Assembly: GCF_002813135.1 (NCBI RefSeq)
Contig: NZ_PHTY01000001.1
Span: 2,749,501 to 2,813,500 of the forward strand
Source of the DNA: Ulvibacter sp. MAR_2010_11
GTDB lineage: Bacteria; Bacteroidota; Bacteroidia; Flavobacteriales; Flavobacteriaceae
Length of the DNA stretch: 64,000 nt
Direction of reading: 5' to 3'
Part shown: positions 18,165 to 26,126 of the stretch, in pieces
Position numbering within the stretch: position 1 is the stretch's first letter
Layout of the letters: each line of letters opens with the position of its first letter
Made by a program: the position numbers and the translations under genes
Notes under the pieces: generated by a model
Told to the model about the DNA's origin: nothing
Databases searched by the model: none
What the model saw: only the letters and a program-made list of their open reading frames with translations

Positions 18165-19835
18165 ATGTGTGGAATTGTATGTGCCTTTCGTTTAAAAGAA
18201 CCTTCTGAAGCTTTGCGACCTCAGCTCTTGGCAATGTCTAAATGTATACGGCATCGCGGGCCGGATTGGAGTGGTATTTTCAGTAATGAGAAAACCATTA
18301 TGGCGCACGAACGTCTGGCGATTGTGGATCCTACTTCAGGGAAACAACCTTTGTTTTCGGAAGATAAGAACCTCGTACTGGCAGCAAATGGCGAGATTTA
18401 CAACCATCAGCAACTTCGGAAGCAGTTTGACGGGCGTTATAATTTTCAGACAAAAAGTGATTGTGAGGTGATCCTCGCGCTTTACAAAGAAAAAGGAAGC
18501 AAATTTTTGGACGAATTGAATGGCATATTCGGATTTGCGCTTTACGATGTTGAACGAGACGCATACCTTATTGCACGAGACCATATGGGTATTATTCCCT
18601 TGTACATGGGTTGGGACCAGAACGGAACGTTTTATGTTGCATCCGAATTAAAGGCGTTGGAAGGAGTTTGTACAAAAATTGAGCTCTTCCCTCCGGGACA
18701 TTATTTAGATAGCACCGAAGGAGAATTAAAACGCTGGTACAGCCGTGACTGGATGGAATTCGATGCGGTAAAGGACAATGAAACCAATATTGCCGCACTT
18801 CGTAAGGCTTTGGAAGAAGCTGTTCATCGTCAGTTAATGAGTGATGTTCCTTATGGCGTGTTACTTTCCGGCGGATTGGACTCTTCCATAACTTCAGCAA
18901 TTGCGAAAAAATATGCCGAAAAACGTATTGAAAGTGACGACCGTGATAAGGCCTGGTGGCCGCAACTGCATTCCTTTGCCATTGGTTTGGAAGGTTCCCC
19001 CGATTTGGCAGCTGCACAAAAGGTAGCCAAACATCTCGACACAGTGCATCATGAGATAAAATTTACCATTCAGGAAGGAATTGACGCCATCCGCGATGTG
19101 ATTTATCACTTAGAAACCTATGACATCACCACCATACGTGCTTCTACCCCTATGTACCTTATGGCCAGGGCAATTAAAGCTATGGGTATAAAAATGGTGC
19201 TTTCAGGTGAAGGTGCAGATGAGATTTTTGGTGGATATCTCTATTTCCACAAAGCGCCAACTGCCAAGGATTTTCACGAGGAGAACGTTCGTAAACTGGA
19301 CAAACTGCATATGTACGATTGCCTAAGAGCGAATAAATCGCTGGCTTCATGGGGCATTGAAGGACGTGTGCCATTTCTAGACAAGGAATTTATGGATGTG
19401 GCTATGCGCATCAATCCGCAGGACAAAATGATTAATGGCGAGCGTATGGAAAAATGGGTATTGCGGAAGGCTTTTGAAGACATGTTGCCAGAGAGCGTGG
19501 CCTGGCGTCAAAAGGAGCAGTTTAGTGATGGTGTAGGTTATAGCTGGATTGACACGTTGAAAGAAATGGTGAATGAAGAGGTGAGTGACGAACAATTGAA
19601 AAACGCACATTATAAGTTTCCTATTCAGCCGCCAAGCAGCAAGGAAGAGTTTTACTACCGTTCTATTTTTGCAGAACATTTTCCCAGCGATACTGCGGCA
19701 TTAAGTGTGCCATCAGTGCCTTCGGTGGCTTGTAGCAGCCCGATAGCGTTGGAATGGGACGAAAGTTTTAAGAATATGAACGATCCCAGTGGAAGAGCTG
19801 TTGCCAAGGTGCATGCCGATGCCTATAAGAAGTAG
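18165..19835 (+). CDS. asnB: asparagine synthase B (glutamine-hydrolysing)
   Basis: The 556-residue protein begins MCGIVCAF, with Cys2 as the glutaminase nucleophile, and contains RHRGPDWSG, LAANGEIYNH and SDCEVILALY of the Ntn amidotransferase domain. The synthetase domain follows with the PP-loop LLSGGLDSS and the LSGEGADEIFGGY motif. It converts aspartate, glutamine and ATP to asparagine. Length matches E. coli AsnB (554). It stands alone after the terminator at 18059, so it should have its own promoter. Confidence 0.95.
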   Translation: MCGIVCAFRLKEPSEALRPQLLAMSKCIRHRGPDWSGIFSNEKTIMAHERLAIVDPTSGKQPLFSEDKNLVLAANGEIYNHQQLRKQFDGRYNFQTKSDCEVILALYKEKGSKFLDELNGIFGFALYDVERDAYLIARDHMGIIPLYMGWDQNGTFYVASELKALEGVCTKIELFPPGHYLDSTEGELKRWYSRDWMEFDAVKDNETNIAALRKALEEAVHRQLMSDVPYGVLLSGGLDSSITSAIAKKYAEKRIESDDRDKAWWPQLHSFAIGLEGSPDLAAAQKVAKHLDTVHHEIKFTIQEGIDAIRDVIYHLETYDITTIRASTPMYLMARAIKAMGIKMVLSGEGADEIFGGYLYFHKAPTAKDFHEENVRKLDKLHMYDCLRANKSLASWGIEGRVPFLDKEFMDVAMRINPQDKMINGERMEKWVLRKAFEDMLPESVAWRQKEQFSDGVGYSWIDTLKEMVNEEVSDEQLKNAHYKFPIQPPSSKEEFYYRSIFAEHFPSDTAALSVPSVPSVACSSPIALEWDESFKNMNDPSGRAVAKVHADAYKK

Positions 19836-19846
19836 GAAGTATTGTC

Positions 19847-19873
19847 GATTTGGGATTTGGGATTTGGGATTTT
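19847..19873. repeat. GATTTGG heptamer array (short)
   Basis: Three perfect GATTTGG units followed by degenerate GATTTT/AGATTT, in the gap after asnB. The same heptamer forms a five-unit array at 35945. Confidence 0.85.
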
Positions 19874-20040
19874 AGATTTGTGAATAACGAGTTTTGAGCA
19901 AAATTAAATGTTGCCCCATTTTCTTCTCTTTTACTTTTACGCACCAAGACCTTGTTAATATATACTAAAAAGCTCCTAAAAGCTCGTTAAACATACCAAA
20001 TCTGTACTGCGATAGTCGATATAGTTTGTATCTTCCTATT

Positions 20041-20679
20041 ATGGAAAAGATATTAGTAGCCGGTGCAACAGGCGCCACAGGAAAAAAAATTGTTTCTCTT
20101 TTAAAGGATTCTGAAAAGTTTCAACCCGTGGCTATGGTGCGAAACGAAAAGCAGCAACACGAATTTCAACAGCAGAACATTGAAACTGTTCTTGGTGATT
20201 TAACAAACGATGTTTCGCGTACCACCGAAGGAATAGACCGGGTGATTTTCGCAGCCGGATCCGGAGGAAAGGACGTTATGAACGTCGATCAGGATGGGGC
20301 GATAAAGCTCATTGATGCCTCCAAGAAGCATCGTGTAAAGAAATTCGTGATGCTTAGTTCGATGGGCGCCGATAAACCGGAACAAGCAACCGAACTGGAA
20401 GACTATTTAAAAGCAAAACACAACGCCGACCAGTATCTGGATATTAGCGGTCTTACTTTTACAATCGTTCGCCCGGGAACATTGACTAACAATGAAGGTC
20501 TAGGGAAGATTAAACTGGCCCACAAGCTGAATGAAGCCGGTGAAATACCACGCTGGGATGTAGCAAGAACCTTGGTGAAAAGTCTGGACACAGAAGTCGC
20601 CAAAAACCAAGCATTTGAAATAGTAACAGGAGAGACCAAAATTGAAGATGCCGTAACGTCGTTTCAAGTATTGTCTTAA
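20041..20679 (+). CDS. NAD(P)-binding SDR-type oxidoreductase (atypical, SDR_a5-like)
   Basis: The 212-residue protein begins with the dinucleotide-binding motif VAGATGATGKKIV and has the short Rossmann-only build of the NAD(P)H-binding/NmrA-like group (DUF2867-type relatives such as YwnB/YhfK). VRPGTLTN sits where the substrate loop starts in this group. No canonical YxxxK pair is evident, so catalysis is doubtful; such proteins may act as redox sensors or simple reductases. I chose the ATG at 20041 over an upstream TTG. Confidence 0.8.
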   Translation: MEKILVAGATGATGKKIVSLLKDSEKFQPVAMVRNEKQQHEFQQQNIETVLGDLTNDVSRTTEGIDRVIFAAGSGGKDVMNVDQDGAIKLIDASKKHRVKKFVMLSSMGADKPEQATELEDYLKAKHNADQYLDISGLTFTIVRPGTLTNNEGLGKIKLAHKLNEAGEIPRWDVARTLVKSLDTEVAKNQAFEIVTGETKIEDAVTSFQVLS

Positions 20680-20842
20680 GGAATATAGCCTGAGAACTAA
20701 AAGAGCTTTTACTCCTCACCTTTCGGTGTGACAAAAGGACGATTTTGGATTGAAGATTTACGATTGACCATTTACGATTTACTATGATGATTTTAGGAGT
20801 CTAGTTAGTCTATTTTCTTTTTTCTAACTTCTGTTGTCTATT

Positions 20843-20903
20843 CACCACTCACTCTACACCACTCACTCTTCACTGCTCACCCTTCACCCTTCACCCTTCA
20901 CCA
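20843..20903. repeat. heptamer-like CACTCAC/TTCACCC array
   Basis: A pyrimidine/A-rich stretch of variant units ending in three copies of TTCACCC directly before the menB stop. A run of GATTTACGATT-type words lies just upstream (20750-20783). Both sit in the 226-bp gap between the SDR gene and menB. Confidence 0.7.
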
Positions 20904-20905
20904 TC

Positions 20906-21745
20906 CTACGGCAACCACTTCTTATCGAAATTAGGCTTGCGTTTTTCTAAGAAAGCATCTCTCCCCTCCTTTGCCTCATCAGTCATATAGGCAAGTCTTG
21001 TGGCTTCACCGGCAAAGACCTGCTGTCCCACCATGCCGTCATCCGTTAGGTTCATAGCAAATTTCAGCATTTTTATAGAGGTGGGCGATTTTGCTAATAT
21101 TTCCTGCGCCCAATCAAAGGCAGTTTGCTCCAATTGATCATGTGGTACAACCGCGTTTACCATTCCCATCTCAAAAGCTTCTTGCGCGCTGTAATTTCTT
21201 CCGAGGAAAAAGATCTCGCGAGCCCGCTTCTGTCCTACCATTTTCGCCAGATACGCACTTCCGTAGCCACCGTCGAAACTGGTGACATCGGCATCGGTTT
21301 GTTTAAAGATTGCATGTTCTTTACTCGCCAAAGTCAAATCGCACACCACGTGTAAACTGTGTCCGCCTCCTACCGCCCATCCGGGAACCACGCATATTAC
21401 AGCTTTGGGCATAAAGCGAATCATTCGCTGTAGATCCAGAATATTTAATCGATGGTACCCATCGTCTCCCACATAGCCCTGGTGTCCCCTTGCCTTCTGG
21501 TCGCCTCCACTGCAAAAACTATACACCCCATCCTTACCAGAAGGGCCTTCGGCAGATAACAACACTACGCCAATACTTGTGTCTTCCTGGGCATCGTGAA
21601 AGGCATCCAGTAATTCGGAAGTTGTTTTTGGACGAAAAGCATTGCGAACATCGGGTCTGTTAAAAGCAACCCGAGCCACCCCGTCACATTTTTTATAGGT
21701 GATATCTGAATATTCTTTGACCGTTTTCCAGTTGGGTGTGCTCAT
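20906..21745 (-). CDS. menB: 1,4-dihydroxy-2-naphthoyl-CoA synthase
   Basis: A 279-residue crotonase-fold enzyme with the MenB-specific sequence FNRPDVRNAFRPKT, CSGGDQKARG, the oxyanion-hole segment AVGGGHSLH, TDADVTSFDGGYGSAY and ending FDKKWLP, as MenB proteins do. It closes the second ring of menaquinone from succinylbenzoyl-CoA. The other men genes lie about 5 kb away (26-29 kb). A -7 box is 17 nt upstream. Confidence 0.96.
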   Translation of the reverse strand: MSTPNWKTVKEYSDITYKKCDGVARVAFNRPDVRNAFRPKTTSELLDAFHDAQEDTSIGVVLLSAEGPSGKDGVYSFCSGGDQKARGHQGYVGDDGYHRLNILDLQRMIRFMPKAVICVVPGWAVGGGHSLHVVCDLTLASKEHAIFKQTDADVTSFDGGYGSAYLAKMVGQKRAREIFFLGRNYSAQEAFEMGMVNAVVPHDQLEQTAFDWAQEILAKSPTSIKMLKFAMNLTDDGMVGQQVFAGEATRLAYMTDEAKEGRDAFLEKRKPNFDKKWLP

Positions 21746-21762
21746 AATTATTAAATTTACCC

Positions 21763-21770
21763 CAAAGATA
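21763..21770 (-). promoter_or_regulatory. -7 box of menB
   Basis: Minus strand reads TATCTTTG, a TAnnTTTG match, 17 nt before the menB ATG at 21745. Confidence 0.5.
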
Positions 21771-21883
21771 AAATACTATTTTCACAATGTCCCATCGAAC
21801 GCAGTCGAAATGCTTTATACGTTAAAAAATAAAGCCGTGCTTTAAAGCTACGTTAAAAAGGACTTATTAATTCAATAACAACA

Positions 21884-23005
21884 ATGCGTACATTACTTAC
21901 TTTCTTTGGAATTCTATTCATTTCATTTCACCTTTCTGCACAAGAACCCTATCAATTTACAACAGTAACAGATCTGGAAGCGACTCCGGTTATTAGTCAG
22001 GGGCGCACAGGAACTTGTTGGAGCTTTTCTACTTCTTCATTTTTGGAATCTGAAATTATTCGCCTTACCGGAAAGCAAATAGACCTTTCAGAAATGTACA
22101 CGGTGAGGAATACCTATCCTAAAAAAGCCGATAATTTTGTAATGCGACAAGGAAAGGCCCAATTTAGTGAGGGCGGATTGGCGCATGATGTGATCAATTC
22201 GATTAGAGAATATGGTCTTGTAACCAATGAAGCCTATAGCGGGTTGTTTCCTTCGGAAGATACGCATAATCATGCTGAACTGGTTGCGGTATTGGAAGCC
22301 ATGTTAAAGACCTACGTTGATAATCCCGGAAAAAAACTCAGCAAGCATTGGAAAAAGTCGGTTGAAGCCGTTTTAGATGTGTATTTGGGTAAAAATCCCG
22401 CGACTTTTACGTTTGAAGGCAAGCAATACACACCACAGTCGTTTTTACAAATGACGAAGATTGTTCCTGATGATTATGTGACCATCACCTCTTTTTCACA
22501 CGCGCCTTACTACGAGCAATTTATTTTGAATATTCCCGATAACTGGAGCTACGGCAATATGTATAATGTTCCGCTAGAGGAACTAATTTCGACGGTAGAT
22601 AATGCGCTTCAGAATGGGTTTACAGTCGAATTGGATTGTGATGTAAGTGAGCGTACATTCTCTTCCAAAGACGGTGTGGCTGTAATTCCGAAGGATTCAG
22701 AAAATAATATAAAAGCATTGCAAGGCGTATATCAAGAAATGAATATCACCCAGGAGTTTCGTCAGGATGAATTTGAAAACTTTACCACCACCGATGATCA
22801 TTTGATGCATATTACAGGACTGTTACGCGACCAGAATGGCACAAAGTACTACAAGGTTAAAAACAGTTGGGGCACCGACGAAACCCGTAACGCGAATGGT
22901 GGGTATGTCTATTTTAGTGAGGCTTATATGAAACTCAAGACCATTAGCGTTATGGTCCATAAGGATGCTGTTCCAAAGGCCACTGCAAAAAAGTTAAACT
23001 TTTAA
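21884..23005 (+). CDS. secreted C1 peptidase, bleomycin hydrolase/aminopeptidase C-like
   Basis: A 373-residue papain-fold protein with signal peptide (cleavage after HLSAQ). The catalytic triad is visible: Cys45 in QGRTGTCWSFSTSS, His309 in DDHLMHITG, and Asn327 in VKNSWGTD. The arrangement with SFLESEIIRLTGKQIDLSEMYTVR matches the PepC/bleomycin hydrolase subgroup, here exported rather than cytosolic. It should trim peptides in the periplasm or outside the cell. A small secreted protein follows 44 nt downstream with its own -7 box. Confidence 0.9.
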   Translation: MRTLLTFFGILFISFHLSAQEPYQFTTVTDLEATPVISQGRTGTCWSFSTSSFLESEIIRLTGKQIDLSEMYTVRNTYPKKADNFVMRQGKAQFSEGGLAHDVINSIREYGLVTNEAYSGLFPSEDTHNHAELVAVLEAMLKTYVDNPGKKLSKHWKKSVEAVLDVYLGKNPATFTFEGKQYTPQSFLQMTKIVPDDYVTITSFSHAPYYEQFILNIPDNWSYGNMYNVPLEELISTVDNALQNGFTVELDCDVSERTFSSKDGVAVIPKDSENNIKALQGVYQEMNITQEFRQDEFENFTTTDDHLMHITGLLRDQNGTKYYKVKNSWGTDETRNANGGYVYFSEAYMKLKTISVMVHKDAVPKATAKKLNF

Positions 23006-23036
23006 GAATTAAAATAGGTTGTGGAATCATTATTGA

Positions 23037-23044
23037 TAGCTTTG
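23037..23044 (+). promoter_or_regulatory. -7 box of small secreted protein gene
   Basis: TAGCTTTG matches TAnnTTTG and ends 5 nt before the ATG at 23050; a TTG lies upstream at 23019-23021. Confidence 0.5.
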
Positions 23045-23049
23045 TTTGT

Positions 23050-23499
23050 ATGAAAAAAAGTGTGCTGCTTTTACTTTTCTTACCGGTATTCGCCATGGCG
23101 CAATACGATTTTGACACACGTTATTTTACCATTACAGCCGAGTCCCTCCCCGAAATAGAAGATTTGACCGCTCCTTCGTTTTCCTTAGAAAAAGGCCCCA
23201 CATTTTCAACCAAGTTGAAAACCTTTCAGATGAATGTTGATAACTACCGGCAGCCGGTCGATATGGCTACGGCTGTTAATGACGGCGACAAATACATTCA
23301 AAGGAATGTTGATGTTGGCCCGCTGCAACAAAAATTGTTAGGTAGTGTTGGAGTAAAACCCGGGTATCAAACAGACGGTACTACTACCGTCAAAAATATC
23401 GCCTATAAGGAAGTTCGCGGTTTAAATCTAATGGATCCTTGTCCGCCCTATGGCATCTGCTCACGCTGCGCTCACTATCGAGTTGGGAGAGGCTATTAA
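23050..23499 (+). CDS. small secreted protein of unknown function
   Basis: A 149-residue protein with a clear signal peptide (MKKSVLLLLFLPVFAMA). I recognise no domain. The body is polar with no repeats; the C-terminus is Cys-rich (CPPYGICSRC), which could bind metal or form disulfides. It follows the secreted peptidase on the same strand and could be a partner of it, but this is only position. Confidence 0.65.
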   Translation: MKKSVLLLLFLPVFAMAQYDFDTRYFTITAESLPEIEDLTAPSFSLEKGPTFSTKLKTFQMNVDNYRQPVDMATAVNDGDKYIQRNVDVGPLQQKLLGSVGVKPGYQTDGTTTVKNIAYKEVRGLNLMDPCPPYGICSRCAHYRVGRGY

Positions 23500-23555
23500 T
23501 TCTCACTTAACATTTGCTTACACATGAATGTTGTACATAAATAATTTGCAAAAAA

Positions 23556-23586
23556 TTTGTTTAGTTAGGATTCCTTACTATATTTG
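23556..23586 (+). promoter_or_regulatory. promoter (-33 TTTG / -7 TATATTTG) for the thioredoxin-like gene
   Basis: TTTG at 23556-23559, a 19-nt spacer, and TATATTTG at 23579-23586 give a textbook Bacteroidota promoter. The ATG is at 23622. Confidence 0.7.
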
Positions 23587-23621
23587 TAAAAGCAATAATG
23601 CTCTAATTAAAAAATAACATC

Positions 23622-23855
23622 ATGGCTAAATCCATTTTTTACCACGCAGGTTGTCCGGTTTGCGTAAGTGCCGAAAACGACATTTTAAACCTAGTAAATC
23701 CCAACAATGTTGAAGTTGTTCATCTGGGAGAAAACAAAGCAAGAATCAAAGAAGCAGAAAGCGCAGGCGTAAACTCTGTCCCTGCTCTATTAACCCCAAA
23801 TGGAAATGTGCTTCATATAAATTTTGGGGCTTCATTGGACGCTTTGAAAAACTAA
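23622..23855 (+). CDS. small thioredoxin/glutaredoxin-fold protein
   Basis: A 77-residue cytoplasmic protein with the redox motif CPVC (Cys11/Cys14) directly after the first strand and a cis-Pro in NSVPALLT. It is close to the minimal thioredoxin-fold length (glutaredoxin-like). Its stop codon overlaps the start of the DUF2024 gene by one base (TAATG), so the two are translationally coupled. Confidence 0.85.
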   Translation: MAKSIFYHAGCPVCVSAENDILNLVNPNNVEVVHLGENKARIKEAESAGVNSVPALLTPNGNVLHINFGASLDALKN

Positions 23856-24115
23856 TGAGGGTAGCTGTTTGGGACACCTATGTAGGCCGAGAGGATGGTA
23901 TAACCATGCATTTCGACATTCTGGTTCCGTTTGAGACTCCTTCAGAAAATGTTTTTGAATATGGACGAAACTATTTAGATGGAAAGGCGTTTAAAACAAA
24001 CGGACTTGATAGTAAGGCATGTACCTTCTGTCATATGGAACAAGCAACGCAACCCATAGTTAATGCTATAGAAGCGAATGGTTTCTATATCATTGAAATG
24101 GAAAATTGTACGTAA
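23855..24115 (+). CDS. DUF2024 family protein
   Basis: An 86-residue protein that matches the DUF2024 pattern: MRVAVWDTYV start, MHFDILVP, then CTFCH (Cys56, Cys59, His60) and a C-terminal YIIEMENC (Cys85). The family is uncharacterised. The CxxCH pair plus the terminal Cys suggest metal binding or thiol chemistry. It is the second gene of a two-gene unit with the thioredoxin-like protein, which could be its reductant (inference). Confidence 0.85.
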   Translation: MRVAVWDTYVGREDGITMHFDILVPFETPSENVFEYGRNYLDGKAFKTNGLDSKACTFCHMEQATQPIVNAIEANGFYIIEMENCT

Positions 24116-24118
24116 TAA

Positions 24119-24149
24119 TTTGAAAAAGTAATTAGGATATCTAACTTTG
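24119..24149 (+). promoter_or_regulatory. promoter (-33 TTTG / -7 TAACTTTG) for the MarR-type gene
   Basis: TTTG at 24119-24122, a 19-nt spacer and TAACTTTG at 24142-24149. The last base of the -7 box is also the first base of the inverted repeat GCCTGC/GCAGGC. Confidence 0.6.
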
Positions 24150-24181
24150 CCTGCTCCGACTAACTCGCGGCAGGCTTTTTT
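24149..24181 (+). terminator. hairpin with T-run abutting the MarR start codon
   Basis: GCCTGC (24149-24154) and GCAGGC (24170-24175) pair across 15 nt, followed by six T up to 24181; the MarR ATG starts at 24182. It may be the terminator of the thioredoxin/DUF2024 pair, an operator at the MarR promoter, or both. Confidence 0.6.
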
Positions 24182-24787
24182 ATGCAACAAAGTATATTTA
24201 ATACCAACACCCAACAGGATAGTGTTTCCGGTAAAATTGTAATTGGTTTAGAGCGTATTTCTGAAGCGTTCAGAACACTTTTATGGGAGCACGCAAAAAC
24301 AATTGGTGTTAGCCCCATGCAAATACAAATCCTGCTTTTTATTGCTTTTCACAAAGAAGAGTACTGTAACGTAAGCTACCTTTCAAAGGAGTTTGACGTA
24401 ACAAAGCCTACCATAAGCGATGCAGTAAAAGCCCTTGTCGCCAAAAGGTTAATTGAAAAGGTTCCATCCACAAAAGATAGTAGGAGCTATTCCATTTTGT
24501 TATCTGAAGAAGGCAAAGCAGTGGTAAATGCCACCTCACATTTTGCGAATCCCATAAAAAACAGTCTGGACAATCTTGAGAACACAAATTTGGAAGCTCT
24601 TTACGCCATGGTGAGTAAATTAATTTACGGATTACACAAAAGCGGAGTAATTAGTGTACAAAGAACGTGCTTTGCATGTACGTTTCATTCCGAAAACGGC
24701 GAAGGTGATTTTTGTAATTTGCTGAATAAACCCCTGTTAACAAAGGACATTCGTTTGGATTGCCCGGAGTTTGAAACAAAAGCGTAA
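24182..24787 (+). CDS. MarR-family regulator with C-terminal four-cysteine extension
   Basis: A 201-residue winged-helix regulator. The HTH region is seen in VSYLSKEFDVTKPTISDAVKALVAKRLIEKV, with the wing in DSRSYSILLSEEG. Beyond the usual MarR length is a tail with four cysteines, CX2CX11CX15C (Cys163, 166, 178, 194), that could hold a zinc ion or Fe-S cluster and make DNA binding redox- or metal-sensitive. The gene lies directly downstream of a thioredoxin-like/DUF2024 pair on the same strand. Ligand and targets are unknown. Confidence 0.88.
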   Translation: MQQSIFNTNTQQDSVSGKIVIGLERISEAFRTLLWEHAKTIGVSPMQIQILLFIAFHKEEYCNVSYLSKEFDVTKPTISDAVKALVAKRLIEKVPSTKDSRSYSILLSEEGKAVVNATSHFANPIKNSLDNLENTNLEALYAMVSKLIYGLHKSGVISVQRTCFACTFHSENGEGDFCNLLNKPLLTKDIRLDCPEFETKA

Positions 24788-24795
24788 TAGTAGTA

Positions 24796-25626
24796 TTATA
24801 CCAACTCAATTCCGTCCTCCTTTATAAGAATTTGCTTATCCTTATAAAGCGTCCCTATTGCCTTCTTAAAACTTTTTTTACTCATCCCCAACTCTGTTTT
24901 AATGGTTTCGGGATCCGATTTGTCATGAACAGGTAGAAATCCGCCGGCTGCTTTTAACTCTTCCAAAATAAAATTGGCATTGGGCTCAATACTTCTATAG
25001 CCGGGCGGCTGCAATACAACGTCTATTTTATTGTCATCGCGTACCTTTTTTATAAAAGCTTTCAGACGATCACCGGTGCGGATGTCTTCAAAAATATCAT
25101 CGATATAAATAAGACCTTTGTGCATTCCGTTGATAATTACATTCGCACCTTTTTCGGTGAGGTGTGTAACCAAAACATCAACTTCATCAAATTTTTCGAG
25201 AGTTACCACGTCATTATTCAAAAACTTATCGGTCTTGCTCGAACCCACCAAGCGATCGGTTTTTTCATCCAAATACATATAAACAATATACCAGCTGCCC
25301 ACTTTCATAGGGCGCGCTTGTTCTTTAAAAGGAACAAACAATTGCTTCTCCAAGCCCCAATCCATAAAAGCCCCAAATTCGTTAACGTCACTGCAATGTA
25401 AATAGCCATAGGTATTTAGCATAACAAAAGGCTCCAAAGTAGTCGCAATGGGACGCTCTTCGTTGTCTAAATAGCAGAAGACCCGAATTTCATCTCCAAT
25501 TTCATAAGTTTCGGGTTTGTATTTATGCGGCAGCAACAGTTCATTTTCTTCATTATCGCCTAAATACAATCCTGGATCTGTCTCTCTTAAAATTGTAAGT
25601 GTATTGTATTCACCTAGTTGAATCAT
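24796..25626 (-). CDS. CvfB-like S1 RNA-binding protein
   Basis: A 276-residue protein resembling S. aureus CvfB: several OB/S1-type domains (start IQLGEYNTLTILRETDPG, then DVNEFGAFMDWGLEKQLFVPF as the clearest S1 segment) and a C-terminal winged-helix (ELGMSKKSFKKAIGTLYKDKQILI). Family members bind RNA and affect gene expression post-transcriptionally. The -7 box ends 5 nt before the ATG, implying a nearly leaderless mRNA. It converges with the MarR gene. Confidence 0.87.
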   Translation of the reverse strand: MIQLGEYNTLTILRETDPGLYLGDNEENELLLPHKYKPETYEIGDEIRVFCYLDNEERPIATTLEPFVMLNTYGYLHCSDVNEFGAFMDWGLEKQLFVPFKEQARPMKVGSWYIVYMYLDEKTDRLVGSSKTDKFLNNDVVTLEKFDEVDVLVTHLTEKGANVIINGMHKGLIYIDDIFEDIRTGDRLKAFIKKVRDDNKIDVVLQPPGYRSIEPNANFILEELKAAGGFLPVHDKSDPETIKTELGMSKKSFKKAIGTLYKDKQILIKEDGIELV

Positions 25627-25631
25627 AGCGG

Positions 25632-25639
25632 CAAAGATA
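25632..25639 (-). promoter_or_regulatory. -7 box of the CvfB-like gene
   Basis: Minus strand reads TATCTTTG, ending 5 nt from the ATG at 25626; the transcript would be almost leaderless. Confidence 0.55.
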
Positions 25640-25711
25640 CGATTTCAGAATTGAAAAAATTGCTAAAAAAACGTTGCAAAGTTCAGAACAATTTTAGTAT
25701 TTTCACAACCG

Positions 25712-26125
25712 ATGAATCCTCACAATCCTCACCTTTTCCCTGAACCACTTGCCTTACAAAAGGTGATGGAAACCGAAATTGGCAACATCTATTTTTACGA
25801 TAACCTCGTAGTTGTAGAAGCGCATGAAGGTGTAACTCTATCTTATGCAACAGGGTTTTCAATTTTGGTAAAAGGACTTCAATATTTAGGTGCAAAATCA
25901 TGGATTTATATTGCCAACCGAATTAATTCCTATTCGGTAAATCCAAATGACTATAAATACCTGGAAAAGATTCCGACTTTAAAAGGAATTGCCATAGTAA
26001 CACCTTCCGAAATCGGGAAGAAGAACGCTGCACTCGAGGCCAATTTCTACAATAAAAACTTTACGGTCGTAGACGATTTACCGACGGCATATTATTGGGC
26101 CCGGGAAATTTTAGGGGAACTATAA
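25712..26125 (+). CDS. conserved small protein, possibly STAS/SpoIIAA-like
   Basis: A 137-residue soluble protein. The alternating strand/helix pattern (IGNIYFYDNLVVVEAHEGV, then helix, then WIYIANRI, then GIAIVTPSE, then FYNKNFTVVDDLPTAYYWAREIL) resembles the SpoIIAA/STAS fold found in many Bacteroidota proteins of this length, but I see no diagnostic motif. It sits between the divergent CvfB-like gene and the convergent menD, with 1 nt between its stop and the menD stop. Confidence 0.7.
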   Translation: MNPHNPHLFPEPLALQKVMETEIGNIYFYDNLVVVEAHEGVTLSYATGFSILVKGLQYLGAKSWIYIANRINSYSVNPNDYKYLEKIPTLKGIAIVTPSEIGKKNAALEANFYNKNFTVVDDLPTAYYWAREILGEL

Positions 26126-26126
26126 A

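Noticed and set aside
18592-19017. 141-codon frame antisense to asnB
   Set aside because: Shadow of a strongly conserved gene on the other strand; no domain seen.
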